Shown in pieces: positions 1-7,991 of a stretch of DNA of 64,000 nucleotides. Source of the DNA: Duganella sp. SG902 (GTDB lineage Bacteria > Pseudomonadota > Gammaproteobacteria > Burkholderiales > Burkholderiaceae_D); NCBI RefSeq assembly GCF_013376005.1, contig NZ_JABMJK010000002.1, forward strand, positions 186,001 to 250,000. Reading direction: 5' to 3'. The position numbers and the translations under genes were made by a program. Within the stretch, counting starts at the first letter, position 1. Each line of letters opens with the position of its first letter. The notes under the pieces were generated by a model, which saw only the letters and a program-made list of their open reading frames with translations, ran no database searches and had not been told where the DNA came from.

Positions 1-1
1 G

Positions 2-1927
2 GCGATTGGCGTCATTATGTTGTGGTCCGGTTCTCGCCTGATTCCGGTTGAAAGCCGATATCGGCTGCTGGGCATGACGCTGATGCTGCGCGGCGGTTTT
101 AATATACTGGCCGCCGCCACCCTTAATCCCGATATGTACGTGGTGTGGTTCGTCGGCACCACCGTGCTCAAGATACTGTCCATGCTGGGGTTGGTGTACG
201 CCGTGCAAGATGAAATCCAGCAGCGTTACGCGCGCACCATCGACAGCCTCAGCCACGGTTTTCTGATCCGCGACCGGCGCGGTTATGTCCACGTCGCCAA
301 TGAACGCTGTGCAAAGTTGCTGGGTTTTAATAGCGCGCAGGAGTTGATCGGTTTGCATGTGTGCGACCTGCTGCCCAACCTCACGCGCGAGATGGCCGAC
401 CAATATTTCCGCCGCTTCGAAGCCGAGGGCGTGCAATACCCGCTGTCCGACACCGCCGTCATGCGTTTGCGAAATGGCAACAGCCTGCCGGTCGAGTTGC
501 TGGGGTCGCCGTACATCGAACGCGGCCGGATGTACTGTCTGGTTCAACTGCTGGACATCAGCGAGCGTAAAAAGAAGGACGATTTGCTGTACCAGGCGGC
601 CCGCATCGATCCCGTCACCGGCTTCTTCAACCGCCACGCGCTGTCGCTGCGGCTGGCGCAGGAGGTGGCGCACGCGGCGGCCGCCGGACGCGAGTGCGCC
701 GTGCTGTTCATCGACCTCGACAAGTTCAAGCGCGTCAACGATTCCTTCGGCCACGCCGCCGGCGACGAGCTGCTGCGCACCGCCGCCAACCGCCTGCACG
801 GCCTGTTGCGCCCGTGCGACGTGCTGGCGCGCTTCGGCGGCGACGAATTCATCGTCATCATCCCCGATCTTGCACCCAACAGCGCCGAACAGATGGCCGG
901 CGACTGCGCCGACGCCATCATCGCCGCGATGGGCAGGGGGTTCGAGCTGTCTTATCACGCGATCAGCGTCACCGCCAGCGTGGGTATCGCTTGCTATCCA
1001 AACCACGGCACCGATAGCGACACGCTGATCCGCTGTGCCGATATCGCCATGTACGAGGCCAAGAAGGCCGGGCGCGGCGAGCGGCGCGTGTTCAACGACG
1101 CCATGAACGCCGCCGCCAAGGATGGCCTGGTGATCGATGGCGCACTGGCCGGCGCGGTCGAGGCCAACGAGTTTTACCTGGTGTACCAGGCCATCGTCAA
1201 TGCCCACACCGGCAAGCTGACCAAGGTCGAGGCGCTGCTGCGCTGGAACAGCCCGCTGCTGGGGCCGGTGTCGCCGGACCGCTTCATTCCGGTGGCGGAG
1301 GACAGCGGCATGATCATCCCGCTCGGCACCTGGGTGCTGGAGCAGGCCTGCCGGCAGGTGGCGGCGTGGAAGCGGAGCGCGCTGGACGACGTCACCATCA
1401 GCATCAATGTCTCGGCCTGGCAGCTGGCCGACCCGGATTTCCTCAAGCTGGTGTCGCAGGCGCTGATCGGCAACGGCCTGTCGCCGCACCAGCTGGAGCT
1501 GGAGCTGACCGAGCGCGTGCTGATCGAGGACGCCGCCAACGTGCAAGCCGTGCTGGCCCAGCTGCGCGCGCTGGGTGTGGGCGTTTCGCTGGACGACTTC
1601 GGCACCGGCTATTCCTCGCTCAGCTACTTGACTCAGTTCCATCTGAACACCCTGAAGATCGACCGCGCCTTCGTGATGGACATCGAGCACAGCGAGCGCA
1701 GCCATAACCTGGTGCACGCCATCATCGCCATGGGCCACAGCCTCGGGCTGCAACTGGTGGCGGAGGGCGTGGAGACGGCCGGCCAGGCCGCCATCCTGGA
1801 AAAAATGGGATGTCACTACCTGCAGGGCTACCACATCTCGCGCCCGATCCCGCCGGACGAGCTGCTGCGGTTTGCCGATGCGCGCCGCAGCCTGGCGCCG
1901 GCGGTCAACAGCGATTTCTCTATTTAG
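2..1927 (+). CDS. PAS-GGDEF-EAL membrane protein (c-di-GMP turnover), 5' end cut by window
   Basis: The reading frame is open to the left edge, so the true start lies upstream; the first internal Met is at base 17. What remains begins with hydrophobic segments of a membrane sensor region, then a PAS domain, then GGDEF and EAL domains. The GGDEF domain has an intact FGGDEF signature preceded by RPCD five residues upstream, the RxxD product-inhibition site. The EAL domain keeps KVEALLRW, the ELTE segment, DDFGTGYSS, KIDRAFV and AEGVET, so both synthesis and hydrolysis of c-di-GMP look chemically possible; which one dominates cannot be read from sequence. The last 8 bases overlap the end of the convergent small gene that follows. 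Confidence 0.92.
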   Translation, partial: AIGVIMLWSGSRLIPVESRYRLLGMTLMLRGGFNILAAATLNPDMYVVWFVGTTVLKILSMLGLVYAVQDEIQQRYARTIDSLSHGFLIRDRRGYVHVANERCAKLLGFNSAQELIGLHVCDLLPNLTREMADQYFRRFEAEGVQYPLSDTAVMRLRNGNSLPVELLGSPYIERGRMYCLVQLLDISERKKKDDLLYQAARIDPVTGFFNRHALSLRLAQEVAHAAAAGRECAVLFIDLDKFKRVNDSFGHAAGDELLRTAANRLHGLLRPCDVLARFGGDEFIVIIPDLAPNSAEQMAGDCADAIIAAMGRGFELSYHAISVTASVGIACYPNHGTDSDTLIRCADIAMYEAKKAGRGERRVFNDAMNAAAKDGLVIDGALAGAVEANEFYLVYQAIVNAHTGKLTKVEALLRWNSPLLGPVSPDRFIPVAEDSGMIIPLGTWVLEQACRQVAAWKRSALDDVTISINVSAWQLADPDFLKLVSQALIGNGLSPHQLELELTERVLIEDAANVQAVLAQLRALGVGVSLDDFGTGYSSLSYLTQFHLNTLKIDRAFVMDIEHSERSHNLVHAIIAMGHSLGLQLVAEGVETAGQAAILEKMGCHYLQGYHISRPIPPDELLRFADARRSLAPAVNSDFSI

Positions 1928-2249
1928 CCGCCTCGGCGGCGGTCGGCAGCTTTTGCGCCGCCTCCTCGGCGCTGAGAATCCAGATGCGGTCGATATAGCC
2001 CATGCCGTCGACCGTGTAGTTCACCACCAGGTCCTTGCCGCGCACGGCGGCCGGCATCTCGATGCGGTTGTCCTCGTTGAAAATGCGCGCGGCCGGCGCC
2101 AGCTGGCGCGGCTTGCCGTCCAGCGTGATGTCGGGGAAGTAGCCGGGCGTGAACTTGCCGCGCAGCGTGTGGGCGGGGAAGGGACGATCGATCGCCAGCG
2201 CCGGCAGGGCGGTCACGGCGGCCAGCAGCAGGGCAAGTAGTTGTCGCAT
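1920..2249 (-). CDS. small exported protein of unknown function
   Basis: A 109-residue protein with a clear Sec signal peptide (MRQLLALLLAAVTALPALA) and predicted cleavage before IDRPF. The mature part is about 90 residues, without cysteines or further membrane segments, and I do not recognise a named family. It contains a short segment (LVVNYTVDGMGYIDRIWIL) that looks like alternating strands. It sits 25 bases downstream of the Nramp-like gene on the same strand, so co-transcription is likely. Its stop overlaps the convergent GGDEF/EAL gene. A periplasmic accessory role to the transporter is possible but is only inference from position. Confidence 0.75.
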   Translation of the reverse strand: MRQLLALLLAAVTALPALAIDRPFPAHTLRGKFTPGYFPDITLDGKPRQLAPAARIFNEDNRIEMPAAVRGKDLVVNYTVDGMGYIDRIWILSAEEAAQKLPTAAEAAK

Positions 2250-2274
2250 CGCGGCTCCGACGGAAAACCCCAGC

Positions 2275-3525
2275 TTACCCCAGCGTGGCGAACATCGCCA
2301 CTACCGCCAGCGCCATCAGGCCGGTGCACAGCCAGCCCAGCACGCGCAGGCGCGGCGGAATCACCAGCGTGCCCATCACCGAGCGGCGCGCGCCCAGCAA
2401 CATCACCACCACCATCACCGGCACGGCGATCACGCCATTCAGCACGGCGCTCCAGTACAGCGCCCGCATCGGGTCGATGCCGGTGAAGCACAGCGCCGTG
2501 CCGGCCAGCGTGGCGCCGATGATGATGGCGTAGAACTTCCTGGCGCCGGTCAGCTGCAGTTCCAGGCTGTTGCGCCAGCGCATGGCGCCGGCGATGGCGT
2601 AGGCCGCCGAGCCGGCCAGCACCGGCACCGCCAACAGCCCGGTGCCGACGATGCCGATGCTGAACAGGGCGAACGCGAAGTCGCCGGCGATCGGGCGCAG
2701 CGCCTCGGCGGCCTGGGCCGAGGATTCGATCTGGGTGACGCCGTGCGCGCCCAGCGTGGCGGCGGTGGTCAGCATGATGAACATCGCCACCAGGTTGGAA
2801 AAGCCCATGCCGGTCACGGTGTCGATCTTGATGCGCCGGAGTTGCGCGCCGGCTTGCTGGCGCGCGTGCTTGAGCGGTTGCGCGGCCGGGTCGGCGCGCA
2901 GCTCCTCCACTTCCTGCGAGGCTTGCCAGAAGAACAGATAGGGGCTGATGGTGGTGCCGAAAATCGCCACCACGGTGGTGATGTAGTCCGGCTGCCACGA
3001 CAGCTTGGGCAGCAGCGCCGCGTGCAGGATCCGGCCCCAGGGCAGGTTGAGCGTGAGCGCGGTGGCGACGTAGGCCAGCAGGGCCAGCGTCAGCCACTTG
3101 AGCACCCGCACGTAGCGCTGGTAGGGCAGCGTCACCTGCAGCAGCACCGACAGTATGCCGGCCCCGGCGGCGTACCAGTGCGCGCGGCCGCCCGCCACCA
3201 GGCTGGCGGCCTGGCCCATGGCGGCGATGTCGGCCGCGATATTGATGACGTTGGCCACCAGCAGCAGCGCGACGATGGTGTACAGCAGCCACGGCGGGAA
3301 GTGGCGGCGGATATTGGTGGCCAGGCCATGGCCGCTGACCCGGCCGATGCGGGCGCTGACGGCCTGGATGCCCACCATCAGCGGATAGGTCAGCAACAGC
3401 GTCCACAGCATGCCGTAGCCGAATTGCGCCCCGGCCTGCGAGTAGGTGGCGATGCCGCTGGGATCGTCGTCGGCGGCGCCGGTGATCAGGCCCGGGCCTA
3501 GCTTGTTGAGCCAGCCTTTGTCCAT
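2275..3525 (-). CDS. Nramp-family divalent metal transporter with atypical metal site
   Basis: A 416-residue polytopic inner-membrane protein with about eleven hydrophobic segments and the Nramp signature near its N-terminus (KLGPGLITGAADDDPSG). Nramp proteins import divalent metals, usually Mn2+ or Fe2+, with proton coupling. In canonical members the metal is held by Asp and Asn of DPGN in helix 1 and by Met of MPH in helix 6. Here the first motif reads D21-P-S-G and the second T-T-I-S194-P-Y196, so Asn, Met and His are all replaced. Substrate is therefore uncertain; divergent Nramp-related clades can move other metals such as Mg2+. A good ribosome site (AAGGAGA) precedes ATG 3525. It diverges from the TonB-dependent receptor. 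Confidence 0.85.
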   Translation of the reverse strand: MDKGWLNKLGPGLITGAADDDPSGIATYSQAGAQFGYGMLWTLLLTYPLMVGIQAVSARIGRVSGHGLATNIRRHFPPWLLYTIVALLLVANVINIAADIAAMGQAASLVAGGRAHWYAAGAGILSVLLQVTLPYQRYVRVLKWLTLALLAYVATALTLNLPWGRILHAALLPKLSWQPDYITTVVAIFGTTISPYLFFWQASQEVEELRADPAAQPLKHARQQAGAQLRRIKIDTVTGMGFSNLVAMFIMLTTAATLGAHGVTQIESSAQAAEALRPIAGDFAFALFSIGIVGTGLLAVPVLAGSAAYAIAGAMRWRNSLELQLTGARKFYAIIIGATLAGTALCFTGIDPMRALYWSAVLNGVIAVPVMVVVMLLGARRSVMGTLVIPPRLRVLGWLCTGLMALAVVAMFATLG

Positions 3526-3689
3526 GATGTCTCCTTATGTCCGCCATGGTAGAGCCAGGCTCGGCCGGCTTCCGTACGCGAGCGAACCTTGTCATCAAGA
3601 TGTCACGGCGGCGTCATCGCATGGTCATATCGGCTTCCTACAATCTTGCCAGTTTATTTTCCAATAACCTAGCAAGAAAGAAAACCACC

Positions 3690-5936
3690 ATGCGACAGCG
3701 CTTCCCTCTGAAACCTTTGTGCCTGCTCGTCCTGCAAGCGCTGGCCTGCCACGCCTACGCCGCCGAGGCGGCCGATGCTGCGGCCGACGACAGCGCCGCC
3801 GTGGGCGCGCTGGCCGGCCCGATCCAGTCGATCGAAATCACCGGCCGCGGCCAGTCGCGCCAGGTGCAGAACATCAACAAGGCCGACCTGGCCGAGGCGC
3901 TGCCGGGCACCAGCCCGTTGAAGGTGCTGGAAAAACTGCCGGGCGTGAACTTCCAGTCGGCCGATCCGTTTGGCGCCTACGAGTGGTCGACCCGCTTCAG
4001 CATCCGCGGCTTCAACCAGAACCAGCTGGGCTTCACGCTGGACGGCATCCCGCTGGGCGACATGACCTACGGTAACAACAACGGCCTGCACATCAGCCGC
4101 GCCATCTCGTCGGAAAACATCGGCAGCGTTTCGGTGTCGCAGGGCGCGGGCGCGCTGGGCACCGCCTCCACCAGCAACCTGGGCGGCACGGTGCAGTTCT
4201 TCACGCTGGCGCCAAGCGACGAGCGCGGCCTGACCTTCGCGCAGACCTTCGGCAGCGACTCCACCTCGCGCACCTTCGCCCGCGTCGACACCGGCCTGAT
4301 CAACGGCGTGTTCAAGGCCTACATCAGCGGCACCCGCCAGCGCACCGAGAAAACCAAGGGCGCCGGCGACCAGGACCAGGATCAGCTGAACTCGCGCTTC
4401 GTGTTCAACTTCGGCGACAACAGCCTGACCGGCTTCATCAACTACTCCGACCGCAAGGAAGTCGATTATCAGGACATGTCGCTGGAGATGATCCGCCGCC
4501 TCGGCTACAACTGGGACAACTACCAGCCGGACTGGAACCGCGCGGTCAACGCCGCCAAGGGCATCTTCACCGGCGGCGTCACCAGCCTGGACGACGCCTA
4601 CTACTCGGCCGGCGGCCTGCGCAAGGACACCCTCGGCGGCCTGACGCTGGACCTGCACCTGACCAGCAACGTCGACCTGAAAACCACCATCTACCACCAC
4701 GACAACGAAGGCCAGGGCCACTGGTACACGCCGTACGTGCCGACCAACGCCAGCAACCCGATCTCGCTGCGCACCACCGAGTACACCATCGGCCGCGACG
4801 GCGTGATCAGCGACCTGACCTGGGAGATCGGCGACCACACCATCAGCGCCGGCCTGTGGGGCGAGCGCAACAACCACACGGCCAGCCGCAACTACTACGC
4901 CGTGACCGGCCCGGCCGACACCATGTACTACCTGTCCAAGCCGTTCGCCACCGACTGGAAGCAGAACTTCATCACCACCACCTCGCAGTACTACCTGCAG
5001 GACACGCTGGCGCTGATGGACGGCAAGCTGAAGCTGAACGCCGGCTTCAAGGCGATGGACGTCAACATCAAGGCCATCAACCTGGTCGGCACCCGCGCCG
5101 CCGGCGAGCTGAGCGCCGACAAGAAGTTCCTGCCGCAGGCCGGCTTCAACTACGCCGTCACCAGCGACGACGAGGTGTTCGGCTCGGCCTCGAAAAACAT
5201 GCGCGCCCACCAGCCGGGCGTGACCGGCCCGTTCTCGCAGACCCAGGCCGCCTACAACGCCGGCGTCGGCAACCTCAAGCCGGAGACCTCGACCAACATC
5301 GACCTCGGCTACCGCTTCAAGCGCGCCAACCTGCAGGGCTCGCTGGCGGTGTACAGCGCGCGCTTCGACGACCGCCAACTGAGCGTGGCCACCTGCGCCG
5401 GCATCCTGGGTTGCCCGTCGACCCTGGTCAACGTCGGCAAGGTCGACACCAAGGGCTTGGAAGCGATCGCCGTGTGGAAGTTCAACCGCGAGATCAGCTG
5501 GTTCAACTCCTACACCTTCAACGATTCCAAGTACAAGTCCAACTACATGGACGGCACCACCCTGGTGCCGGTCAGCGGCAAGACCGTGGTCGACGCGCCG
5601 CGTCAGCTGTTCAACACCGAGGTGTCGTACGAGAGCGGCAGCTGGTTCGCGCGCGCCGGCGGCAAGTACACCGGCAAGCGCTACTACACCTACCTGAACG
5701 ACAACGGCGTGCCATCGTTCTGGCTGGCCAACCTGGCGGCCGGCTATAAGATGAAATCCTTGGGCTGGGTGAAAGATTTGTCGCTGCAAGTCAACGTCAC
5801 CAACCTGTTCGACAAGCAGTACATCAGCTCGATCGGCACCAACGGCTTCCAGGCCAGCGATCCGAACGGCACGGCCCAGACCCTGCTGACGGGCGCGCCG
5901 CGCCAGGTGTTCATCACGCTGAACGGCAAGCTGTAA
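3690..5936 (+). CDS. TonB-dependent outer-membrane receptor
   Basis: A 748-residue outer-membrane receptor. I chose ATG 3690 because it gives a signal peptide (MRQRFPLKPLCLLVLQALA, cleavage near HAYA/AEAAD) and follows AAGAAAG; the frame is open about 150 bases further upstream but that stretch does not look coding. The plug domain follows (PLKVLEKLPGVNFQSADP, then the FSIRGF and LDGIPLGD motifs), then a beta-barrel with the late signature NIDLGYRF and the C-terminal strand ending in QVFITLNGKL. Such receptors import siderophores, metal complexes or sugars using TonB energy. The substrate is not evident, and no FecI/FecR-type regulator or hydrolase lies beside it. The divergent Nramp-like gene gives weak support for a metal link. 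Confidence 0.9.
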   Translation: MRQRFPLKPLCLLVLQALACHAYAAEAADAAADDSAAVGALAGPIQSIEITGRGQSRQVQNINKADLAEALPGTSPLKVLEKLPGVNFQSADPFGAYEWSTRFSIRGFNQNQLGFTLDGIPLGDMTYGNNNGLHISRAISSENIGSVSVSQGAGALGTASTSNLGGTVQFFTLAPSDERGLTFAQTFGSDSTSRTFARVDTGLINGVFKAYISGTRQRTEKTKGAGDQDQDQLNSRFVFNFGDNSLTGFINYSDRKEVDYQDMSLEMIRRLGYNWDNYQPDWNRAVNAAKGIFTGGVTSLDDAYYSAGGLRKDTLGGLTLDLHLTSNVDLKTTIYHHDNEGQGHWYTPYVPTNASNPISLRTTEYTIGRDGVISDLTWEIGDHTISAGLWGERNNHTASRNYYAVTGPADTMYYLSKPFATDWKQNFITTTSQYYLQDTLALMDGKLKLNAGFKAMDVNIKAINLVGTRAAGELSADKKFLPQAGFNYAVTSDDEVFGSASKNMRAHQPGVTGPFSQTQAAYNAGVGNLKPETSTNIDLGYRFKRANLQGSLAVYSARFDDRQLSVATCAGILGCPSTLVNVGKVDTKGLEAIAVWKFNREISWFNSYTFNDSKYKSNYMDGTTLVPVSGKTVVDAPRQLFNTEVSYESGSWFARAGGKYTGKRYYTYLNDNGVPSFWLANLAAGYKMKSLGWVKDLSLQVNVTNLFDKQYISSIGTNGFQASDPNGTAQTLLTGAPRQVFITLNGKL

Positions 5937-6049
5937 GCCCGCCGGCGCGCGCGCTGTTGCTGGGAAAACACAGGGGCGGCGCGGCGCTGGCATGGCGCTC
6001 CCGATCGTTGCATACTGGACAGCCCAGCGCAGCGATCAGGAGATGAGCC

Positions 6050-7750
6050 ATGAAATGGTTTTATGATCTGAAAATAGCCACAAAACTGATTGTCTCATTC
6101 GGTGTCGTGATGTTGTTGACGCTGGTGCTGGGCGTCAGCAACATCGTGTCGATGAACCGCGTCAACCAGGCCTCCAGCGACCTGGCGCAGGACTGGATGC
6201 CCAGCGTGCGCGCGGTGATGGAGCTGCGCACCGACCTGGGCGAGGTGCGGCGCTGGGAACTGTCCCATATGCTGAACGACAAGCCGGACCAGATCGCCAT
6301 GTATGAAAAGCGCCTCGACGACTCGCTCGGCGGTCTCAGGAAGCACAGGGAGGCCTACGAAAAGCTCATCTCCAGCCCCGAGGAAAAAGCGCTCGCCAGC
6401 GAGTTCGACAAGAACCTGGCCGCCTTCCTGACCGACCACGAGAAGATGATCGCGCTCTCGCGCGAGGGCAAGAAGCAGGAGGCGCGCGACTTGGCCGCCG
6501 GCACCTCGGCCAAGTCGCTGGGGCTGATGACCGATAACGTCAACCAGCTGGTGAAGATGAACATCGATGGCGGCGACAAGGCCAGCGACGACGCCACGGC
6601 GACCTTCCAGAACGCGCGCATGACGTCCATCGTGCTGCTGGTGGCGAACATCGGCATCGGCATGGTGCTGGCCATATGGGTGGCGCGCATCGTGGCCACG
6701 CCCCTGCAGGAGGCGGTGTCGCTGGCGCGCGATGTGGCCGACGGCGACCTGACCCGCCCGATCGACGTGAAAAGCGCGTGCGAGACCGGGCAGCTGATGC
6801 AGGCCCTGAAGGACATGACCGGCAACCTGCAGACCCTGGTCAGCCAGGTGCGCCATGGCACGGACACCATCGCCACCGCCTCGTCCGAGATCGCCAGCGG
6901 CAACCAGGATTTGTCGTCGCGCACCGAGCAGCAGGCCAGCTCGCTGGAGGAGACAGCCTCGTCGATGGAGCAGCTGACCAGCACCGTCAAGCAGAACGCC
7001 GACAACGCGCGCCAGGCCAACCAGCTGGCGCAGTCGGCCTCCGGCATCGCGCTCAAGGGCGGCGACGTGGTGGGGCAGGTGGTGGGCACCATGGCCTCGA
7101 TCAACGAATCATCGCGCAAGATCGTCGACATCATCTCGGTGATCGACGGCATCGCGTTCCAGACCAATATCCTGGCGCTCAACGCGGCGGTGGAGGCCGC
7201 GCGCGCGGGCGAGCAGGGCCGCGGCTTCGCGGTGGTGGCCAGCGAGGTGCGCAACCTGGCGCACCGCTCGGCGGCGGCGGCCAAGGACATCAAGCTGCTG
7301 ATCAGCGATTCGGTGGAGAAGGTCGAGAACGGCTCGGCGCTGGTCAACCAGGCCGGCGAGACCATGAGCGAGATCGTCGCCAGCATCACGCGCGTGACCG
7401 ACATCATGAGCGAGATCACCTCGGCCAGCGTGGAGCAGAGCGCCGGCATCGAGCAGGTCAACACCGCCATCGTGCAGATGGATCAGGTGACGCAGCAGAA
7501 CGCGGCGCTGGTGGAGCAGGCCGCGGCGGCGGCGGAATCGATGCAGGAGCAGGCCGCGCGCCTGAGCGAGGTGGTGGGCGTGTTCAAGCTGCTGGCCACG
7601 ACCCAGCCCGCGCCGCGCGCGGCGGCGCCGCGCAAGCCCGCCGTGCCGCCAGCGGTGGTGGCCAGCGCGCGGGCGCCAGTGGTGGCGCGGCCGGCGCTGA
7701 AGAAGCCGGTCAAGGAGGCGGTCGGCGGCGACGAGTGGGAGGCGTTCTAG
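6050..7750 (+). CDS. methyl-accepting chemotaxis protein
   Basis: A 566-residue transmembrane chemoreceptor. It has an N-terminal membrane helix (residues 10-30), a periplasmic four-helix-bundle type sensor to about residue 190, a second membrane helix ([19 protein letters not shown]), a HAMP domain and a long cytoplasmic coiled coil. The hairpin tip is intact ([19 protein letters not shown], then [13 protein letters not shown]) and is the part that controls CheA. The C-terminus is an Ala/Pro-rich flexible tail ending in EWEAF, which fits the xWxxF tether used by CheR and CheB in high-abundance receptors such as Tsr and Tar. AGGAG precedes the start. No che genes are nearby. The gene ends directly at a palindromic repeat. 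Confidence 0.95.
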   Translation: MKWFYDLKIATKLIVSFGVVMLLTLVLGVSNIVSMNRVNQASSDLAQDWMPSVRAVMELRTDLGEVRRWELSHMLNDKPDQIAMYEKRLDDSLGGLRKHREAYEKLISSPEEKALASEFDKNLAAFLTDHEKMIALSREGKKQEARDLAAGTSAKSLGLMTDNVNQLVKMNIDGGDKASDDATATFQNARMTSIVLLVANIGIGMVLAIWVARIVATPLQEAVSLARDVADGDLTRPIDVKSACETGQLMQALKDMTGNLQTLVSQVRHGTDTIATASSEIASGNQDLSSRTEQQASSLEETASSMEQLTSTVKQNADNARQANQLAQSASGIALKGGDVVGQVVGTMASINESSRKIVDIISVIDGIAFQTNILALNAAVEAARAGEQGRGFAVVASEVRNLAHRSAAAAKDIKLLISDSVEKVENGSALVNQAGETMSEIVASITRVTDIMSEITSASVEQSAGIEQVNTAIVQMDQVTQQNAALVEQAAAAAESMQEQAARLSEVVGVFKLLATTQPAPRAAAPRKPAVPPAVVASARAPVVARPALKKPVKEAVGGDEWEAF

Positions 7751-7833
7751 CGTCATTCCGGCGCAGGCCGGAATCCATGCCGGGCATGCGCCGTCGCTGG
7801 CGTTCTATGGATGCCGGCTTGCGCCGGCATGAC
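7751..7833. repeat. dispersed palindromic repeat, copy 1
   Basis: Two hairpins face each other. One is ATTCCGGC-GCAG-GCCGGAAT (7755-7774) and the other is ATGCCGGC-TTGC-GCCGGCAT (7811-7830). They are flanked by CGTC at the left and GAC at the right, with about 36 bases between. The same plan recurs at 45856-45925 and 55507-55590. It begins on the base after the chemoreceptor stop codon and supplies the last codons of the convergent small gene. Confidence 0.85.
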
Positions 7834-7984
7834 TGTGGCGGGCCTGCCAGGCGGCCAACTCGGCGCGGTACTTGTCCAGCGCCTCCTGATACAGGTCGTC
7901 CACACAGTAAGTGCAGCCGCTGTGGCAGCAATCGTCCGGTCCCGGCGGTTCCGGCGGCTGCGGTTTTGGATCGTCGTCGTTCAT
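7805..7984 (-). CDS. small oxidoreductase-like (PF09791-type) protein
   Basis: A 59-residue gene read directly from the minus strand: start MNDDDPKPQPPEPP, then DDCCHSGCTYCVDDLYQEAL, stop TAG at 7807-7805. The pattern of acidic/proline-rich start followed by CCxSGCxxCVxDxYxxEL is the hallmark of the oxidoreductase-like N-terminal domain family, small bacterial proteins of unknown activity; the four cysteines suggest metal or Fe-S binding, but that is inference. It starts 7 bases after the stop of the propeller diguanylate cyclase and is probably its last co-transcribed partner. Its last 10 or so residues (SHAGASRHP) are encoded by the palindromic repeat, suggesting that the repeat has replaced the original 3' end. 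Confidence 0.8.
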   Translation of the reverse strand: MNDDDPKPQPPEPPGPDDCCHSGCTYCVDDLYQEALDKYRAELAAWQARHSHAGASRHP

Positions 7985-7991
7985 CGCTTGC

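Noticed and set aside
3537..3689. 51-codon extension of the TonB-dependent receptor
   Set aside because: It would bury the signal peptide; ATG 3690 has a ribosome site and a normal Sec signal.
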